The translations under genes were made by a program, and so were the position numbers. The notes under the pieces were generated by a model. The model had not been told where the DNA came from. It made no database searches and saw only the letters and a program-made list of their open reading frames with translations. From Nematostella vectensis (Eukaryota; Cnidaria; Anthozoa; Actiniaria; Edwardsiidae), in assembly GCF_932526225.1 (NCBI RefSeq), contig NC_064044.1, forward strand, positions 12,848,084 to 12,912,083: 64,000 nt of DNA. The letters run 5' to 3'. Below are positions 1 through 12,699 of this stretch, piece after piece. Numbering within the stretch: the stretch's first letter is position 1; each line of letters begins with the position of its first letter.

Positions 1-1992
1 TAGAGTTCTGTATTTGTATTCACTTTTATTGGACTAAAATATTTCTTCGCTGACCCTATTTCTGAACAAAAGCCTTATTATGTATTGCTTTGTGTGCATA
101 ATATTTATGCACACGCTTTATGAGTTATGGATGGTTCATGTGCAAAATTACTTAAACAAAAGCCTTTAAACATAAGGGTCTGTTGTAATCATCTTTATCC
201 ATTACCAACAGTTTTCCCTGCCATGCTAATTTTTTATATGCTTCCTTGGAACTTTACTAGCTTTCTAAAGGTTTACCACCTAATAACAAAAACAGGATCT
301 GGTGAATGTTGGAATTTTGGAAATTCCAAATCAAGCATGAAAGCAAAATAGAATAATGTTAAAGAGTTTGTAAGATGCAAAAAACGATTTGTAAAAGGTG
401 GTAAACAGTTTCAGAACATGTATATACAGTAACTTGTGTTTGAAGTCGTAATACAACATAAAGTAATTGAAAAAAGATTTGTCACTTATTGCAATCATAA
501 ACATACAGAAATAATATCACATACATTTTTCAATATTATGCTGGAAAAAGCTTATATTTAGTCACAGATGTGAGTCATGTGTCACACTCTGGTTCCAATA
601 CTGTATATGCATATAGCTGTGTAGGCTAAATGTCACTGTGACTTGGTTTGCACTTTATTTGGAAAGTATGTGTGTGTATAAAGCCCCATGTGCCAAGCAA
701 AAAGCAAACATTTGAACTTAACCCATATGACTCCTAGACAACTTGGTAGAGGTTTTCAAGCAATGGATAAGATTATAGAAAGGGTTCTAATGGGTTTTTG
801 GAGAAGTAGGACAGCAACATAGTTTTGAAACTTGAAAAAGTGACCCAGTTTTTAATTTTCTCACACAAGCTCAAAATACACTAAAATGTGACTTCATGTG
901 TATATGGGACTAAATTAATAGGTCCCAGTTAGTCCCTTTTTGTGAGTTCAACTGTATGTTGGTCTGCACAACCCACATTGAGGTACTATGACGGTATTAC
1001 ACCACAAGCAAAAGTTGTTTAAAAAAAACTAAACATGTTCTGTTTGACAGGCTGGAATGGCAGAAGAACCAGGAAACATACAAGGTAAAAGTCCACCCAA
1101 ACATGCAAACATGTTGTTAACCACTGATGTATATGTAAAGGTAATACCGGGGCTTACTTTTGGTCGCCATGTCAAAGATTGTACTAAAGCATTTGTTGTC
1201 ACCGGTTTTCAAGAATTTTGTTATCCTAAATAAAAAGAATCTCTTTTTTCACGCAAATTCATGAAATGTGAGCTTCAAAACATTGAGCAAAGTACAACAC
1301 TGATTGGAAGAAAAACCTACTGTAATTCACACTTTTGTTGTTTCCAGCAAACATCAAACTACTTTGACTGACAATTAAAAAAGTCTCAACATATGTAAAT
1401 TTTTTGCCATTCACATCATCACCCAAGTTTCACTAGGATGTTTTTTGCTCTTTGGGTTTCTTCAGTGTCTTTCACAACTAATGTATAACCTCTCCCAGGT
1501 CTTTATGGTGGCAGCAACCAATTATGTGCCCTAGCAAGATTCAAACAATGACAACATGCAAGTGAGCACCATCGCCTGATCCAAGTGCCAACTGTGCCAG
1601 AATGTGAACTTTTATCGGATCTGTATCGTACAGTGAAAAAACGTTGTTTGAGAAGCTAATCATCCACCTTTCAACTGTGATGGCGAGTATTGAGATTGCA
1701 GATGTAACACATCATTTGATTGAGACCTCGACACAGCTTGAGATCGAATCAGTACAAATAGGGCGCAAGTGCATATAGTACAAGTAAAATCCCCCAGCTT
1801 TCTGGTCTGTCTGAAGTTGATCGGCCAAACTGTGACTCGCTTAAGCTGGCAACAATGAATCAGGTGGTTCCTGATGATACCCCCTGGTGAACCAGGTTAA
1901 TATCCCTACCATTTTCTGTTATTAAAAATGTAGAAAATGGATATGGAGGGGACCAGTAACCTTGCGTTGTCTCTTTTTATGTTTTATTTTAA
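1..1992. other. Intergenic, no gene recognised
   Basis: AT-rich sequence with only short ORFs of under 80 codons, none resembling a known protein. I see no tandem array, transposon end or RNA gene here. Confidence 0.5.
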
Positions 1993-2266
1993 GACTCCAC
2001 AACTATACGTAGTAAACTGTATGTCCAATCGGGTCTTATGGAGGTAAATGACAGAGGGTCGTATGACAGCAGTGCCGGAGATATGCTTTAAATATGAATA
2101 GAGTCTAGTGGCAAAGTTTAACTAGCGCAGACTCCACAACCATACGTAGTAAACTGTATGTCCGATCGAGTCTTATGGAGGTAAATGACGGAGGATCGTA
2201 TGACGGCAGTGCCGGAGATATGCTTTAAATATGAATAGAGTCGAGTGGCAAAGTTTAACTAGCGCA
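1993..2266. repeat. 137-bp tandem duplication (2 copies)
   Basis: Two head-to-tail copies (1,993-2,129 and 2,130-2,266), each starting GACTCCACAAC and ending AACTAGCGCA. They differ at only a handful of positions, so the duplication is fairly recent. No coding potential is seen. Confidence 0.9.
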
Positions 2267-4590
2267 GATTTGTGTAGTAAATAAATACAGCATATTGCAG
2301 TAGGGGAATGTTGATTTGGTTAGTGAACAGCTGATTTAGGAATATGTTTCATTGCCATTCAGAGACAATGGAGTCATCAAGGAAACATGTGATTTATTGA
2401 AAGATTATGCAAATAAATAGTTACATAACTACAACAGAACATTAAAAGCTATGATGTGACAAAGGTTGCTTCAGTAATCAAATTTGGAAATCCATCATGC
2501 CTGCTGAATAGATGGACAAAGGTAGTAAAAGTCAAGTGTAACATACAAGTGAAAATCTCCTAGAGCTTGAAATAAAACAATGTAAAACATGTGAATTGTT
2601 CACGATCTCGATGTTATTTGTGAACCAATAATCTGAAACTTAGGCTCACACTGTCATTATATGTGTCCTTAATTCCAATGGCACAGTTGATTTCAAAACT
2701 GGACTATTTGCTTGGTGCGGCCTTAGAGCTAAAAATGACAAAATCTCTGGTTCAATTTTGTTAACCTTGGCACCTTTGACATTGAATAACAAAATTTGAC
2801 ACTGCCTGAAATAAATAAAAAGGGAATTCCTCTGCAGTATTTGTCAAGGGCAATAACCAACTGTGATGTGTGGACAACTGCAGTGCAATGACTTGGTCAG
2901 GATGAGATTATCAAGGTGGTGAAGCCCCTGTGACAAAGAAAAATCATTGTAACCTTGTATTACATATTACAATTGAGTCAAGAGAACATGTTGAAGATGT
3001 TAGAAATTCTTCTTAAAAACACTATCTGGGCAAATGAGGAATAGCAATGTCAGATGAACGTATAAGAAAAACAGACCAAAAACAGAAACCTTCCCCCTAT
3101 TTCAAGTCCCACACTATCAGTCAAGTTCAGCTACTGCTGATCAAGCAGTATGCCTTGAAGTTTCCAACAATGCACTGAGGTGTCTTTTCAGTCTGGGGAT
3201 GGTGGCAGTCTGTTGCTGACAACAGTTTTGCTTACAACTTTTTTACATCAGGATTATAAAATTATAATTTATTTATATAAATAAAAAAATCAGTGAAATA
3301 TAAAATACAAGTGCATAATGTCTTCAGAGTAACAAATCCCCCTGTTAACATAGTAGTAGATAGGTTGCTAAGCCAGCAATAAAAACATAAATACGCTCTA
3401 TAGCAAGTTCTCTATAGCTAATTTGGCGTTTCAACAATAATCCAGGAAATTAATGAAAACAAAGTTGCAACTTAGGGAATACTAATCACTAAGTAGTAAG
3501 CACTTATTTCTAACTACACTCCCCACTAATTCTCTATTGCCTCATTCTCTATTGACTAATTCTCCCCACTCATTCTCTAATTCTCTATTGCCCCTTGAAA
3601 CTTTAATTACTATGAGATTTAGGGGGTTCAAATAGAGGGTGCTGATTGGTCGAGGTGTCAGTGATCATTTTCTAATAGTTATTAGTATAAATATGAAATT
3701 TAATGGATTGTTTAAGCAAGGATTCGATATGGTGCAAAGGATTGGCAGGGACACAAACAGCATTTGCAGCATTTGGCAGTCATAGATAGCTATGGAAAAA
3801 GTCTAACATGACAACTGTTCAAAATCAAATACCAACTTTTTGGTGGTCAATGGTGATGACACACCTGATAGAGAAGCATTCTAACGACTGTTGATTTCTT
3901 TTTATCTCATTAAAAATTTCAACCCAGGCTGAGTTTTCAGCACAGTCGGGGGTCCAACCGGGTATTCCTAAAATGCTTGTAAAATTGCTTTTTTCTATTA
4001 TATGAGTGAGATTTCCAGCCTGGGCTGCTCACCCGTGCTAGGATGTTCACCCCAAGCTCCAGTAGTGGATGGAATATCTCCATGTAATCACATAAATAAA
4101 GAACACTCTTTTTTTTATAAGGACCTTTTTTTATATGAACGACCAGCGTTTCACCAAATTTTAAGAACTGCTAAAAACATGCCGAGGTGCTGTGAATAGT
4201 TTTAACTGTTCAAAAACAGTTAAACAGTTAGTACAGGCTGAAGCTAGCTACTAATATGAAAAACATTTTCAGTCGCCTGGCCATACTAAAGCTTCAGCCA
4301 GGGTTGATATTCGTAATGTAAACAGACCCTTAGAAAAGGCAAATCTGAGGATATGCCAATTCACCGTATTGCTTTTTATGAGGCAGAGAAAGATCAAATC
4401 AGGTTACTTAGGGGACTGTGTGATAATTGTAAGCTTATAGCTGCAATCTTACTGTACAACTTAGCCTAACTTAGATAGTGGAACTGATTGATTATCAATT
4501 GGATGTTTTACTCGCATTGCGTTCACTTGTTTATCAGTAGTAGCCTTTAAATATATTTCCTGTGAACTACTTGACCTGCTTAATTGTGGA
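2267..4590. other. Intergenic, no gene recognised
   Basis: No convincing coding exon. It includes one copy of a dispersed repeat near 3,065-3,215 (listed separately) and a run of decayed ATTCTCTATTG simple repeats near 3,520-3,600. Confidence 0.45.
3065..3215 (+). repeat. Dispersed repeat family A, copy 1
   Basis: This stretch (AAAACAGACCAAAAACAGAA, then CCTCC/CCCCCTATT-type sequence, then TTTCCAACA-TGC) is recognisably similar to 9,680-9,840 in the same order and orientation, at perhaps two thirds identity by eye. Class unknown. Confidence 0.5.
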
Positions 4591-4591
4591 T

Positions 4592-4710
4592 ATCTCCCCT
4601 AGCGAAGGACCGTACGAAAGTAAAGACTCGGTTTTTCGAGAAGTGAGGGAGCGTGACTCACCTCTTAATGGCTTGTCCCCGTCTTAGGACGGACTCCAGT
4701 AAGGGAAGAT
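4592..4710 (+). ncRNA. Possible structured RNA (cloverleaf-like)
   Basis: An outer stem (ATCTCCCCT at 4,592-4,600 with AGGGAAGAT at 4,702-4,710, 8 of 9 paired) encloses three successive hairpins: CTCG/CGAG (4,627-4,640), GTGAG/CTCAC (4,643-4,661) and CCGTC/GACGG (4,679-4,692). I do not recognise an RNA family, and no tRNA A or B box is apparent. The strand is assigned arbitrarily, since stems read on both strands. It could equally be transposon sequence. Confidence 0.25.
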
Positions 4711-5058
4711 AACATGGCTTTTGCTAAATCCTTTTCTCTTGGGTGTTTCTCTGCTTTTTGAGTGTTTCTCTGCTTTATCAATTCCTCAGAAATCAGTTAT
4801 ATTATCAACAAACGACCGTTCTGCCATACCAAACTCGATCCCAGGGAAGACTGTTCTGCCACTCGATCCCAGTGTCACACGTGTGGTATTCTAACAAGGT
4901 CTATGATTGGACACATGTAGTCCTATCTGATTGGTTAGACACTTTCACCACAAGGACAGTTCTGCAACGGTACAAGCACGGAGCTAAAGTTCTTGTCATG
5001 CCAGTGCTGAAAAACGCGAGACTAGTTCCAGTACCGCGCGGTTAAACCAGCCTTTTTT

Positions 5059-5073
5059 TGAAATGGCGGCTTT
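5059..5073 (+). promoter_or_regulatory. TISU/YY1-like start context
   Basis: The sequence GAAATGGCGGC matches the ATGGCGGC core seen at short-leader housekeeping starts, and the same core sits at the ADRM1 start in this window. Inverted or direct CCAAT-type boxes (GATTGG) lie at about 4,915 and 4,939. The ATG opens only a 21-codon frame that ends at 5,126-5,128, and I see no good donor or downstream exon, so a gene start here is only a possibility. Confidence 0.2.
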
Positions 5074-5128
5074 TTACCGGGGAACTGTCACATTTTGGCG
5101 AATGCTAAGAAAACTACACCAAACCTAA

Positions 5129-7073
5129 GGCTATAATTTTCTTTATGACTCCCTCATTATCACACAAATCTGTCATCTTTTGTACAGTATGGTTTAATGC
5201 TGTACAGTTAGTCAAATCAGCGACTGAAGTCAGCCTTTCGTACCTTTTCTCGAACGATTCAACACTACGATTGTGCTTGTTTTCGCCAGAGCACGCGCAT
5301 GCGCATACGTTATTCAGCACTGTCGCACGGAGCAAGGGAAAAAGTTCTTGTCATGCGATGATTATTTCTTTTTGCCTCAAATTTTGTGACTTAAGTATTA
5401 AGTCAACTAGAGGAGATCTACTTACATTCATTCACGCCAAGATTTATGTAAGGATATGTCTGGTTTTAGCTTGGAAGACATGAGAATTGAAAATCATGTC
5501 TTGAAAAATAACAGTAGGGAGTTCTTATTCACTAGTCATTTGATACCCCCACACACATTGTCCCAGGAAAGGGTGGGGGATTAGACTTTAATAAATGCCT
5601 GTTACCAAGTTAAGAGTCAAAAACAGTCAATAGCACCACCCCTCTTGATGTATTCTGGTTAAAAAGTAATCTTAAACCCCACCTTAACCTCTGACTTCCC
5701 CAGGACCATAAGGGAGGGGGCTGAAATGACTAGGGCATTACTATGTGATTCGGCAGTACACACTCAATAGGTTTCTTTTTTAGAACAAGATACTTATATT
5801 ATATAAAACTAAAAACAAACTTTTGCTTTTTAAATAATAAATCTGTAAAGAAAACAGTTTTCTATCAACCTAAAGATAATGGGAAAGGGGATATTTTAGG
5901 AAAGAACTGAATATAATTATCACATTATTTTTATTATATTTTCTTTTCAAACATTTTAAGAAGACTGTCATATTTCTTCCTTTTCCTTCTCCCTGTTGAC
6001 TATTTTTATGCAATTGATGCTCTTTGCTATTTCCCCTCTACACCAAAAATAAATTAATGAACAGGTTTGATTTTTAAATTAGAAATTTTTATTTAGTACT
6101 TTCACTTATATCTTCTTTTAAGGATTTCCTTTCCAAGTCTCTTTCCCATTACATTTATTTTAGAGGTTTATATTTATTTCATTGGAATGGTTGGATCCAG
6201 GGTTTCTAAAACACCAAAATATAATGCATTACTGGATGTATATGTGTTGATATTAATTCCCATGGGGATGGAAAATCACCACTTAAAATGGTTCATTAAA
6301 ACTTCAGTATTGCATCTTATCTAAAATTGTGTCTGACACTGTTTCATCCATTACTTGTTCTTCGCAAGGACAAAGCTTGTCTGAATGTAGCTTTACATAC
6401 ATTAATGGAATTTTTATTAAGGGGAAGGGTTTTTACGGCAAGATACTTAAACTTTATAACACTAGCAACAACCTTGTCCTTTTTCAATAATAGAATTCTA
6501 TTCACATAGCTTGGATAGCATAGACAGGGGCTGTGGTGGTAAGGTTAAGTTAATGGGAAAGGGGAAATGTCAAGAAATGCTCAATCAAATTATTTTCATT
6601 ACTGTTATATTTTTTTCACCAAACCTTTCAAGTTGAGTCAATTTTCCTTTATATCTCCTCTTCCTTCGACTATTTTTTAGTCAATTGTTGTCTTTTGCTT
6701 CCTCTCTACCCCAAATATAGATCAATGCATTCCATTGCATTCATTTTGGAGTAGGCCACCAACAACAAGGCCACTATATGGAGAAGGGTGGGTGCACCAA
6801 TATGTAATGGGCTTATACGTGGAACAAAGTGATGTTCTTGAATATCTCGCAAGTATACATGGTTTAGCAATAAAGCTTGGTATAGTGGTAGATCGTGGTA
6901 ACTTACAACAGTTGGAATTGTTGTTGCCATGGAAACACGCCCAATTGCATAAATTTGAATTTGAATTGGCTAGAATCATTCAAGTAAAAATGGGGAACAT
7001 TTAGGCAAAACAATTTAGAAATCTTAAGGCATATATTTGCTAATTGGCATAACACATGTATGAAATAGCCTTT
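5129..7073. other. Intergenic; holds a diverged internal duplication
   Basis: No gene recognised. Segments 5,878-6,070 and 6,548-6,740 are alike (ATGGGAAAGGGG..., later GACTATTTTT..CAATTG and CTCTACNCCAAA in the same order and spacing), suggesting an old tandem duplication with a period of about 670 bp. Confidence 0.45.
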
Positions 7074-7177
7074 GCACCTGGTCCAGCTATTAATTTTAGC
7101 GAGATATAGATTTTTTATGTTACCACGGTAACCGTTGTCATGGTAGCGGGGTCGATGGACCAGATGCAAAGGCTATT
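7074..7177. mobile_element. Small foldback/MITE-like element
   Basis: The ends AATAGCCTTTGCACCTGGTC and GACCAGATGCAAAGGCTATT form near-perfect terminal inverted repeats of about 22 bp, one mismatch, around a 60-bp core. No coding capacity. The class is not assignable from the ends alone. Confidence 0.65.
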
Positions 7178-7510
7178 TATTATGGGGCTTTTGACTATGA
7201 ATAAATATATGTGCTTAGAACACCAATTTACACTGCATAAGTTTTCCCCATTTTCTTCTAAAGTTTTTAGCTAATTAATATGCAAATATATGCACATTTG
7301 CTGCTTCCATGGCAACAGACTGTGCAGATCATGTTTTTCTCCTATGGGTATCCACCATGACGAATTTGGTTGCTGTAGGTTATCGCAGTCTTGTATTTTT
7401 GAAAACTAGACCCTGCGCGCATGGTTGACTGGGATACCTGGAGGGGGGAATGTCGGGGTCCCTGTGTTGTGACGTGTACAGTGTTTGACGTATAAATGAT
7501 ACTGAAAAAC

Positions 7511-10500
7511 TATGAGCATATTAGGAGAGATGATTTTTCTTGTTTGGCTTTGCCTGGATGAGAAAATAATTTTCTAATGAATCACCACAGCTCTCCTAAA
7601 TGCTGTCTTTTCTGAAACCAAATTGATTCCAAAATTGTTTACACTGCTATTCTGGGTCTGTATGACCTGGAATGGATTTGTTTGGCTTCGGGGTGAAAAG
7701 ACTTATAAAAAACCATCTGACTTTGCGGAGAGGAGTGTTGACTGGCCCTCCCCTCGTGAATTTTTACCTGGATCTCCCAGAATGCTTTGCAATACGTAAA
7801 GACATCTTCGTGGTTGTACAAGCCTTCAAGGATTGGACATTGTGTTTTGAGGCCATGGAAATGTACCTGGAGGATCAGAATAAAGGTATCTATTTGTGTC
7901 TCGAGCTGTGTTTGCTGATCTCTCTCCCTTGTGTGGTATTTTGAGCGTTTTATCGAGAGGGGTGATTCTGCTTTTCTCTCCTTGTTCGATTTGGCTTAAG
8001 AGTAGATGCCAACACCTTGGTTGGATGCATATCTGCAAGACCATTTATCCCTTAGACTGATGCCTGAGTATCTTCATCTTGTTGTGTTTATTTTGCATTT
8101 ATGAATTTTTTGGGTTGTGGGTACTTCCCAAAGCCGGTACAGGCCGGTTGAGGGGTCAATGTGTTTACCAACACACCCTAAAAAATCATGCTTGCCTCAC
8201 TGCCTGAGAACAATGCCTTTTTCGCAAGCTTAGGTGCATACAACAGTGTAAGCATATTCTGCTTGATAGACAAACAAGCCTCCATTAGTTATGGCTGATA
8301 TTCTAACAGATAATTTTTTATGTTAAAACCATTGGGGGAACCACAGGGAGCCCAAATTCTATAAAGTATTTGTCTTTATAAATTCAAAGCAGCAGTGTCA
8401 ACCCAGATGTCTCAGGACATCATAAAGTCTTTTGGGGCATAATTGAGTGCTTTGCTTATGGATATTTGCAAGCAAAGGTGGATTCATGATGATTTTTCTT
8501 GTTTGGCTTTGCCTGGATGAGAAAATAATTTCCTAATGAATCACCACAGCTCTCCTAAATGCTGTCTTTTCTGAAACCAAATTGATTCCAAAATTGTTTA
8601 CACTGCTATTCTGGGTCTGTATGACCTGGAATGGATTTGTTTGGCTTCGGGGTGAAAAGACTTATAAAAAACCATCTGACTTTGGGGAGAGTAGTGTTGA
8701 CTGGCCCTCCCCTCGTGAATTTTTCCCTGGATCTCCCAGAATGCTTTGCAATACGTAAAGACATCTTCGTGGTTGTACAAGCCTTCAAGGAGTAGACATT
8801 GTGTTTTGAGGCCATGGAAATGTACCTGGAGGATCAGAATAAAGGTATCTATTTGTGTCTCGAGCTGTGTTTGCTGATCTCTCTCCCTTGTGTGGTATTT
8901 TGAGCGTTTTATTGAGAGGGGTGATTCTGCTTTTCTCTCCTTGTTCGAATTGGCTTAAGAGTAGATGCCAATTCCTTGGTTGGATGCATATCTGCAAGAC
9001 CATTTATCCCTTAGACGGATGCCTGAGTATCTTCATCTTGTTGTGTTTATTTTGCATTTATGAATTTTTTGGGTTGTGGGTACTTAACAAAGCCGGTACA
9101 GGCCGGTTGAGGGGTCAATGTGTTTACCAACACACCCTAAAAAATCATGCTTGCCTCGCTGCCTGAGAACAATGCCTTTTTCGCAAGCTTAGGTGCATAC
9201 AACAGTGTAAGCAAATTCTGCTTGATAGACAAACAAGCCTCCATTTAGTTATGGCTGATATTCTAACAGATAATTGTTTATGTTAAAACCATTGGGGGAA
9301 CCCCAGGGAGCCCAAATTCATAAAGTATTTGCCTTTATATAATTCAAAGCAGCAGTGTCAACCCACTTTTGATATTTTTCCTGTATATTCACCGTCAAAG
9401 TAATCTTATCACAAAACCTTGCCTGAATCTGATGTTTTCTTGGGCATTCTTTTCTAAAAAAAGCTATGCATATCATCCCTATCAATGAGTCCAGTCATTT
9501 ACAAGTAAAAAAAAAAATTCTATTTTCTAGGTTAAAGATATTCACTTGCTAGAAATGGCATATATATGATCCAGTCCACTGGTGTATCTCACAGCACAAG
9601 TCTAAAAAGGCCTAGTTATTTTGATTAAAATCTAGGGATGGTGGATTAACCCATTGACTCCTGGCTTTTTTTGAGCTGAATTTACAAAAAACAGACTGAA
9701 AACAGATACCTCCCCCCCTATTCTGAGTTTTATACAGCCCGTCAAAGTCAAACACAGCTGCACCTAGTCAGCGGTATCCAAGCTTTCCAACAGTGCTTTG
9801 CGGTCCCCACTTTTAATCCCTCATCATTGTGCTGAAGCCAGCACAAGTTGATGGTTGCTTGTATTTTTCATCAAAAATACAGCTATGAGCATATTAGGAG
9901 AGTGTCTCAGGACATCATGAAGTCTTTTGGGGCATAATTGAGTGCTTTGCTTATGGATATTTGCAAGCAAAGGTGGATTCATGATGATTTTTTCTTGTTT
10001 GGCTTTGCCTGGATGAGAAAATAATTTTCTAATGAATCACCACAGCTCTCCTAAATGCTGTCTTTTCTGAAACCAAATTGATTCCAAAATTGTTTACACT
10101 GCTATTCTGGGTCTGTATGACCTGGAATGGATTTGTTTGGCTTCGGGGTGAAAAGACTTATAAAAAACCATCTGACTTTGGGGAGAGGAGTGTTGACTGG
10201 CCCTCCCCTCGTGAATTTTTCCCTGGATCTCCCAGAATGCTTTGCAATACGTAAAGACATCTTCGTGGTTGTACAAGCCTTCAAGGAGTGGACATTGTGT
10301 TTTGAGGCCATGGAAATGTACCTGGAGGATCCGAATAAAGGTATCTATTTGTGTCTCGAGCTGTGTTTGCTGATCTCTCTCCCTTGTGTGGTATTTTGAG
10401 CGTTTTATCGAGAGGGGTGATTCTGCTTTTCTCTCCTTGTTCGATTTGGCTTAAGAGTAGATGCCAACACCTTGGTTGGATGCATATCTGCAAGACCATT

Positions 10501-11612
10501 TATACCTTAGACGGATGCCTGAGTATCTTCATCTTGTTGTGTTTATTTTGCATTTATTAATTTTTTGGGTTGTGGGTACTTCCCAAAGCCGGTACAGGCC
10601 GGTTGAGGGGTCAATGTGTTTACCAACACACCCTAAAAAATCATGCTTGCCTCACTGCCTAAGAACAATGCCTTTTTCGCAAGCTTAGGTGCATACAACA
10701 GTGTAAGCATATTCTGCTTGATAGACAAACAAGCCTCCATTTAGTTATGGCTGATATTCTAACAGATAATTTTTATGTTAAAACCATTGGGGGAACCACA
10801 GGGAGCCCAAATTCTATAAAGTATTTGCCTTTATAAATTCAAAGCAGCAGTGTCAACCCAGATGTCTCAGGACATCATGAAGTCTTTTGGGGCATAATTG
10901 AGTGCTTTGCTTATGGATATTTGCAAGCAAAGGTGGATTCATGATGATTTTTTCTTGTTTGGCTTTGCCTGGATGAGAAAATAATTTTCTAATGAATCAC
11001 CACAGCTCTCCTAAATGCTGTCTTTTCTGGAACCAAATTGATTCCAAAATTGTTTACACTGCTATTCTGGGTCTGTATGACCTGGAATGGATTTGTTTGG
11101 CTTCGGGGTGACAAGACTTATAAAAAACCATCTGACTTTGGGGAGAGGAGTGTTGGCTGGCCCTCCCCTCGTGAATTTTTCCCTGGATCTTCCAGAATGC
11201 TTTGCAATACGTAAAGACATCTTCGTGGTTGTACAAGCCTTCAAGGAGTGGACATTGTGTTTTGAGGCCATGGAAATGTACCTGGAGGATCAGAATAAAG
11301 GTATCTATTTGTGTCTTGAGCTGCGTTTGCTGATCTCTCTCCCTTGTGTGGTATTTTGAGCGTTTTATTGAGAGGGGTGATTCTGCTTTTCTCTCCTTGT
11401 TCGATTTGAGATTTGTCAAAGAACCTGTGCTATTATTTGGCTTAAGAGTAGATGCCAACACCTTGGTTGGATGCATATCTGCAAGACCATTTATCCCTTA
11501 GACTGATGCCTGAGTATCTTCATCTTGTTGTGTTTATTTTGCATTTATGAATTTTTTGGGTTGTGGATACTTCCCAAAGCCGGTACAGGCCGGTTGAGGG
11601 GTCAATGTGTTA
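7511..11612 (+). repeat. 960-bp tandem repeat, four copies
   Basis: Copies lie at about 7,528-8,404 (left end deleted), 8,405-9,363, 9,899-10,858 and 10,859-11,612 (truncated right end). Unrelated sequence at 9,364-9,882 separates copies 2 and 3. Copies are well over 90% identical by eye. A plus-strand frame of 90 codons (7,672-7,944, 10,127-10,399, 11,087-11,359) is open in copies 1, 3 and 4, but a stop (TAG near 8,791) breaks it in copy 2, and the protein resembles nothing I know. Copies 1 and 3 share the left flank TATGAGCATATTAGGAG. I regard it as a non-coding satellite-like repeat, with a small chance that it holds an exon. Confidence 0.85.
9680..9840 (+). repeat. Dispersed repeat family A, copy 2
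   Basis: Shares ordered blocks with 3,065-3,215 (AAAACAGACTGAAAACAGA, poly-C then TATT, TTTCCAACAGTGC). It lies in the spacer between units 2 and 3 of the 960-bp repeat. Confidence 0.5.
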
Positions 11613-12300
11613 ACATTGATGGAACAAGAGTGCAAATAGACTCTCTCGGTATATAGAGTACCAAAGTCTCGAATAAATTAGAGTACAATAAACTTATAAC
11701 ATTACACGATGTACAGTCAAACCATTAGTGTTAAAACTCACTAGCACTATAGTGATTATAATATCTGAAACACAACGTATTATGATTGACATTGATGGAA
11801 CAAGAGTGCAATAGACTCTCGTTATATAGAGTACCATAGTCTCAAATCAATTAGAGTACAATCGACTCATAACATTATAACACGATGTACAAATGCAGTC
11901 AGTGTAAATCATATCTGAAAAAAACAACGTATTATGATTGACATTGATGGAACAAGAGTGCAATTAGACTCTCGGCATATAGAGTACCATAGTCTCGAAT
12001 CAATTAGTAGAGTACAATAAACTCATGACAGTATTACACGATATACAAATGCAGCCAGTGTTAATCATATCTGAAAAACAACGTATTATGATTGACATTG
12101 ATGGAACAAGAGTGCAATTAGACTCTCGTTATATAGAGCACCATAGTCTCAAATCAATTAGACTACAACAGACTCATAACAGCATTACACGCTGTACAAA
12201 TGCAGTCAGTGTAAATTATTGGTGTTAAAATCACTAATACTATATTGATTATAATATCTGAAAAACAACGTATTATAATTGATATTGATGGAACAAGAGA
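11613..12300 (+). repeat. Tandem repeat of about 150-190 bp, about four copies
   Basis: The marker ATTGATGGAACAAGAG recurs near 11,616, 11,791, 11,943, 12,098 and 12,285, each time followed (except in the last, partial copy) by GACTCTC, TATATAGAG and TACACGATGTACA-like blocks. The array begins exactly where the last 960-bp unit is cut off, so one array has interrupted or replaced the other. Confidence 0.85.
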
Positions 12301-12699
12301 CCAGCATAAAGTTGGTTCCTTATTCGCAGTTCCTTTTTTCGTCTGTTTCTTTATTCGCTCAGTTCCTTATTCAAATCTGGGGGGTACTTACATGATACCT
12401 TTTAATTCGAGTTGAAACAATATTTAGGCATAACAGTTTATTCAGAACAAGTCCAACAGCATTTTCGTCGGGTAATTCTGGTTGCTTTTACGTGCTCTGC
12501 TGCTAAACGGAGCTGTGAACATCTATCTCAATATACAAGTACATTTATTAGATGAGAGGTAGATTTCCTCTCTTTTGCTAGATTCATTTGTGAAAGCGAT
12601 TGCACGCATTGCGTAATTTGACCTTTTGTAGCAGATAGATGGTGATGTGCAGACGAAATTAGACAAAAAGTAATCTTGGTTAATCAGATGTCAGTCCTA

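Noticed and set aside
4592-4710. Hammerhead ribozyme or tRNA
   Set aside because: No CTGANGA core, and no A or B box; kept only as an unclassified structured candidate.
11054-11476. 140-codon minus-strand ORF in the fourth 960-bp unit
   Set aside because: Not kept in the other three units, where it is cut to 60-72 codons; no similarity to a known protein.
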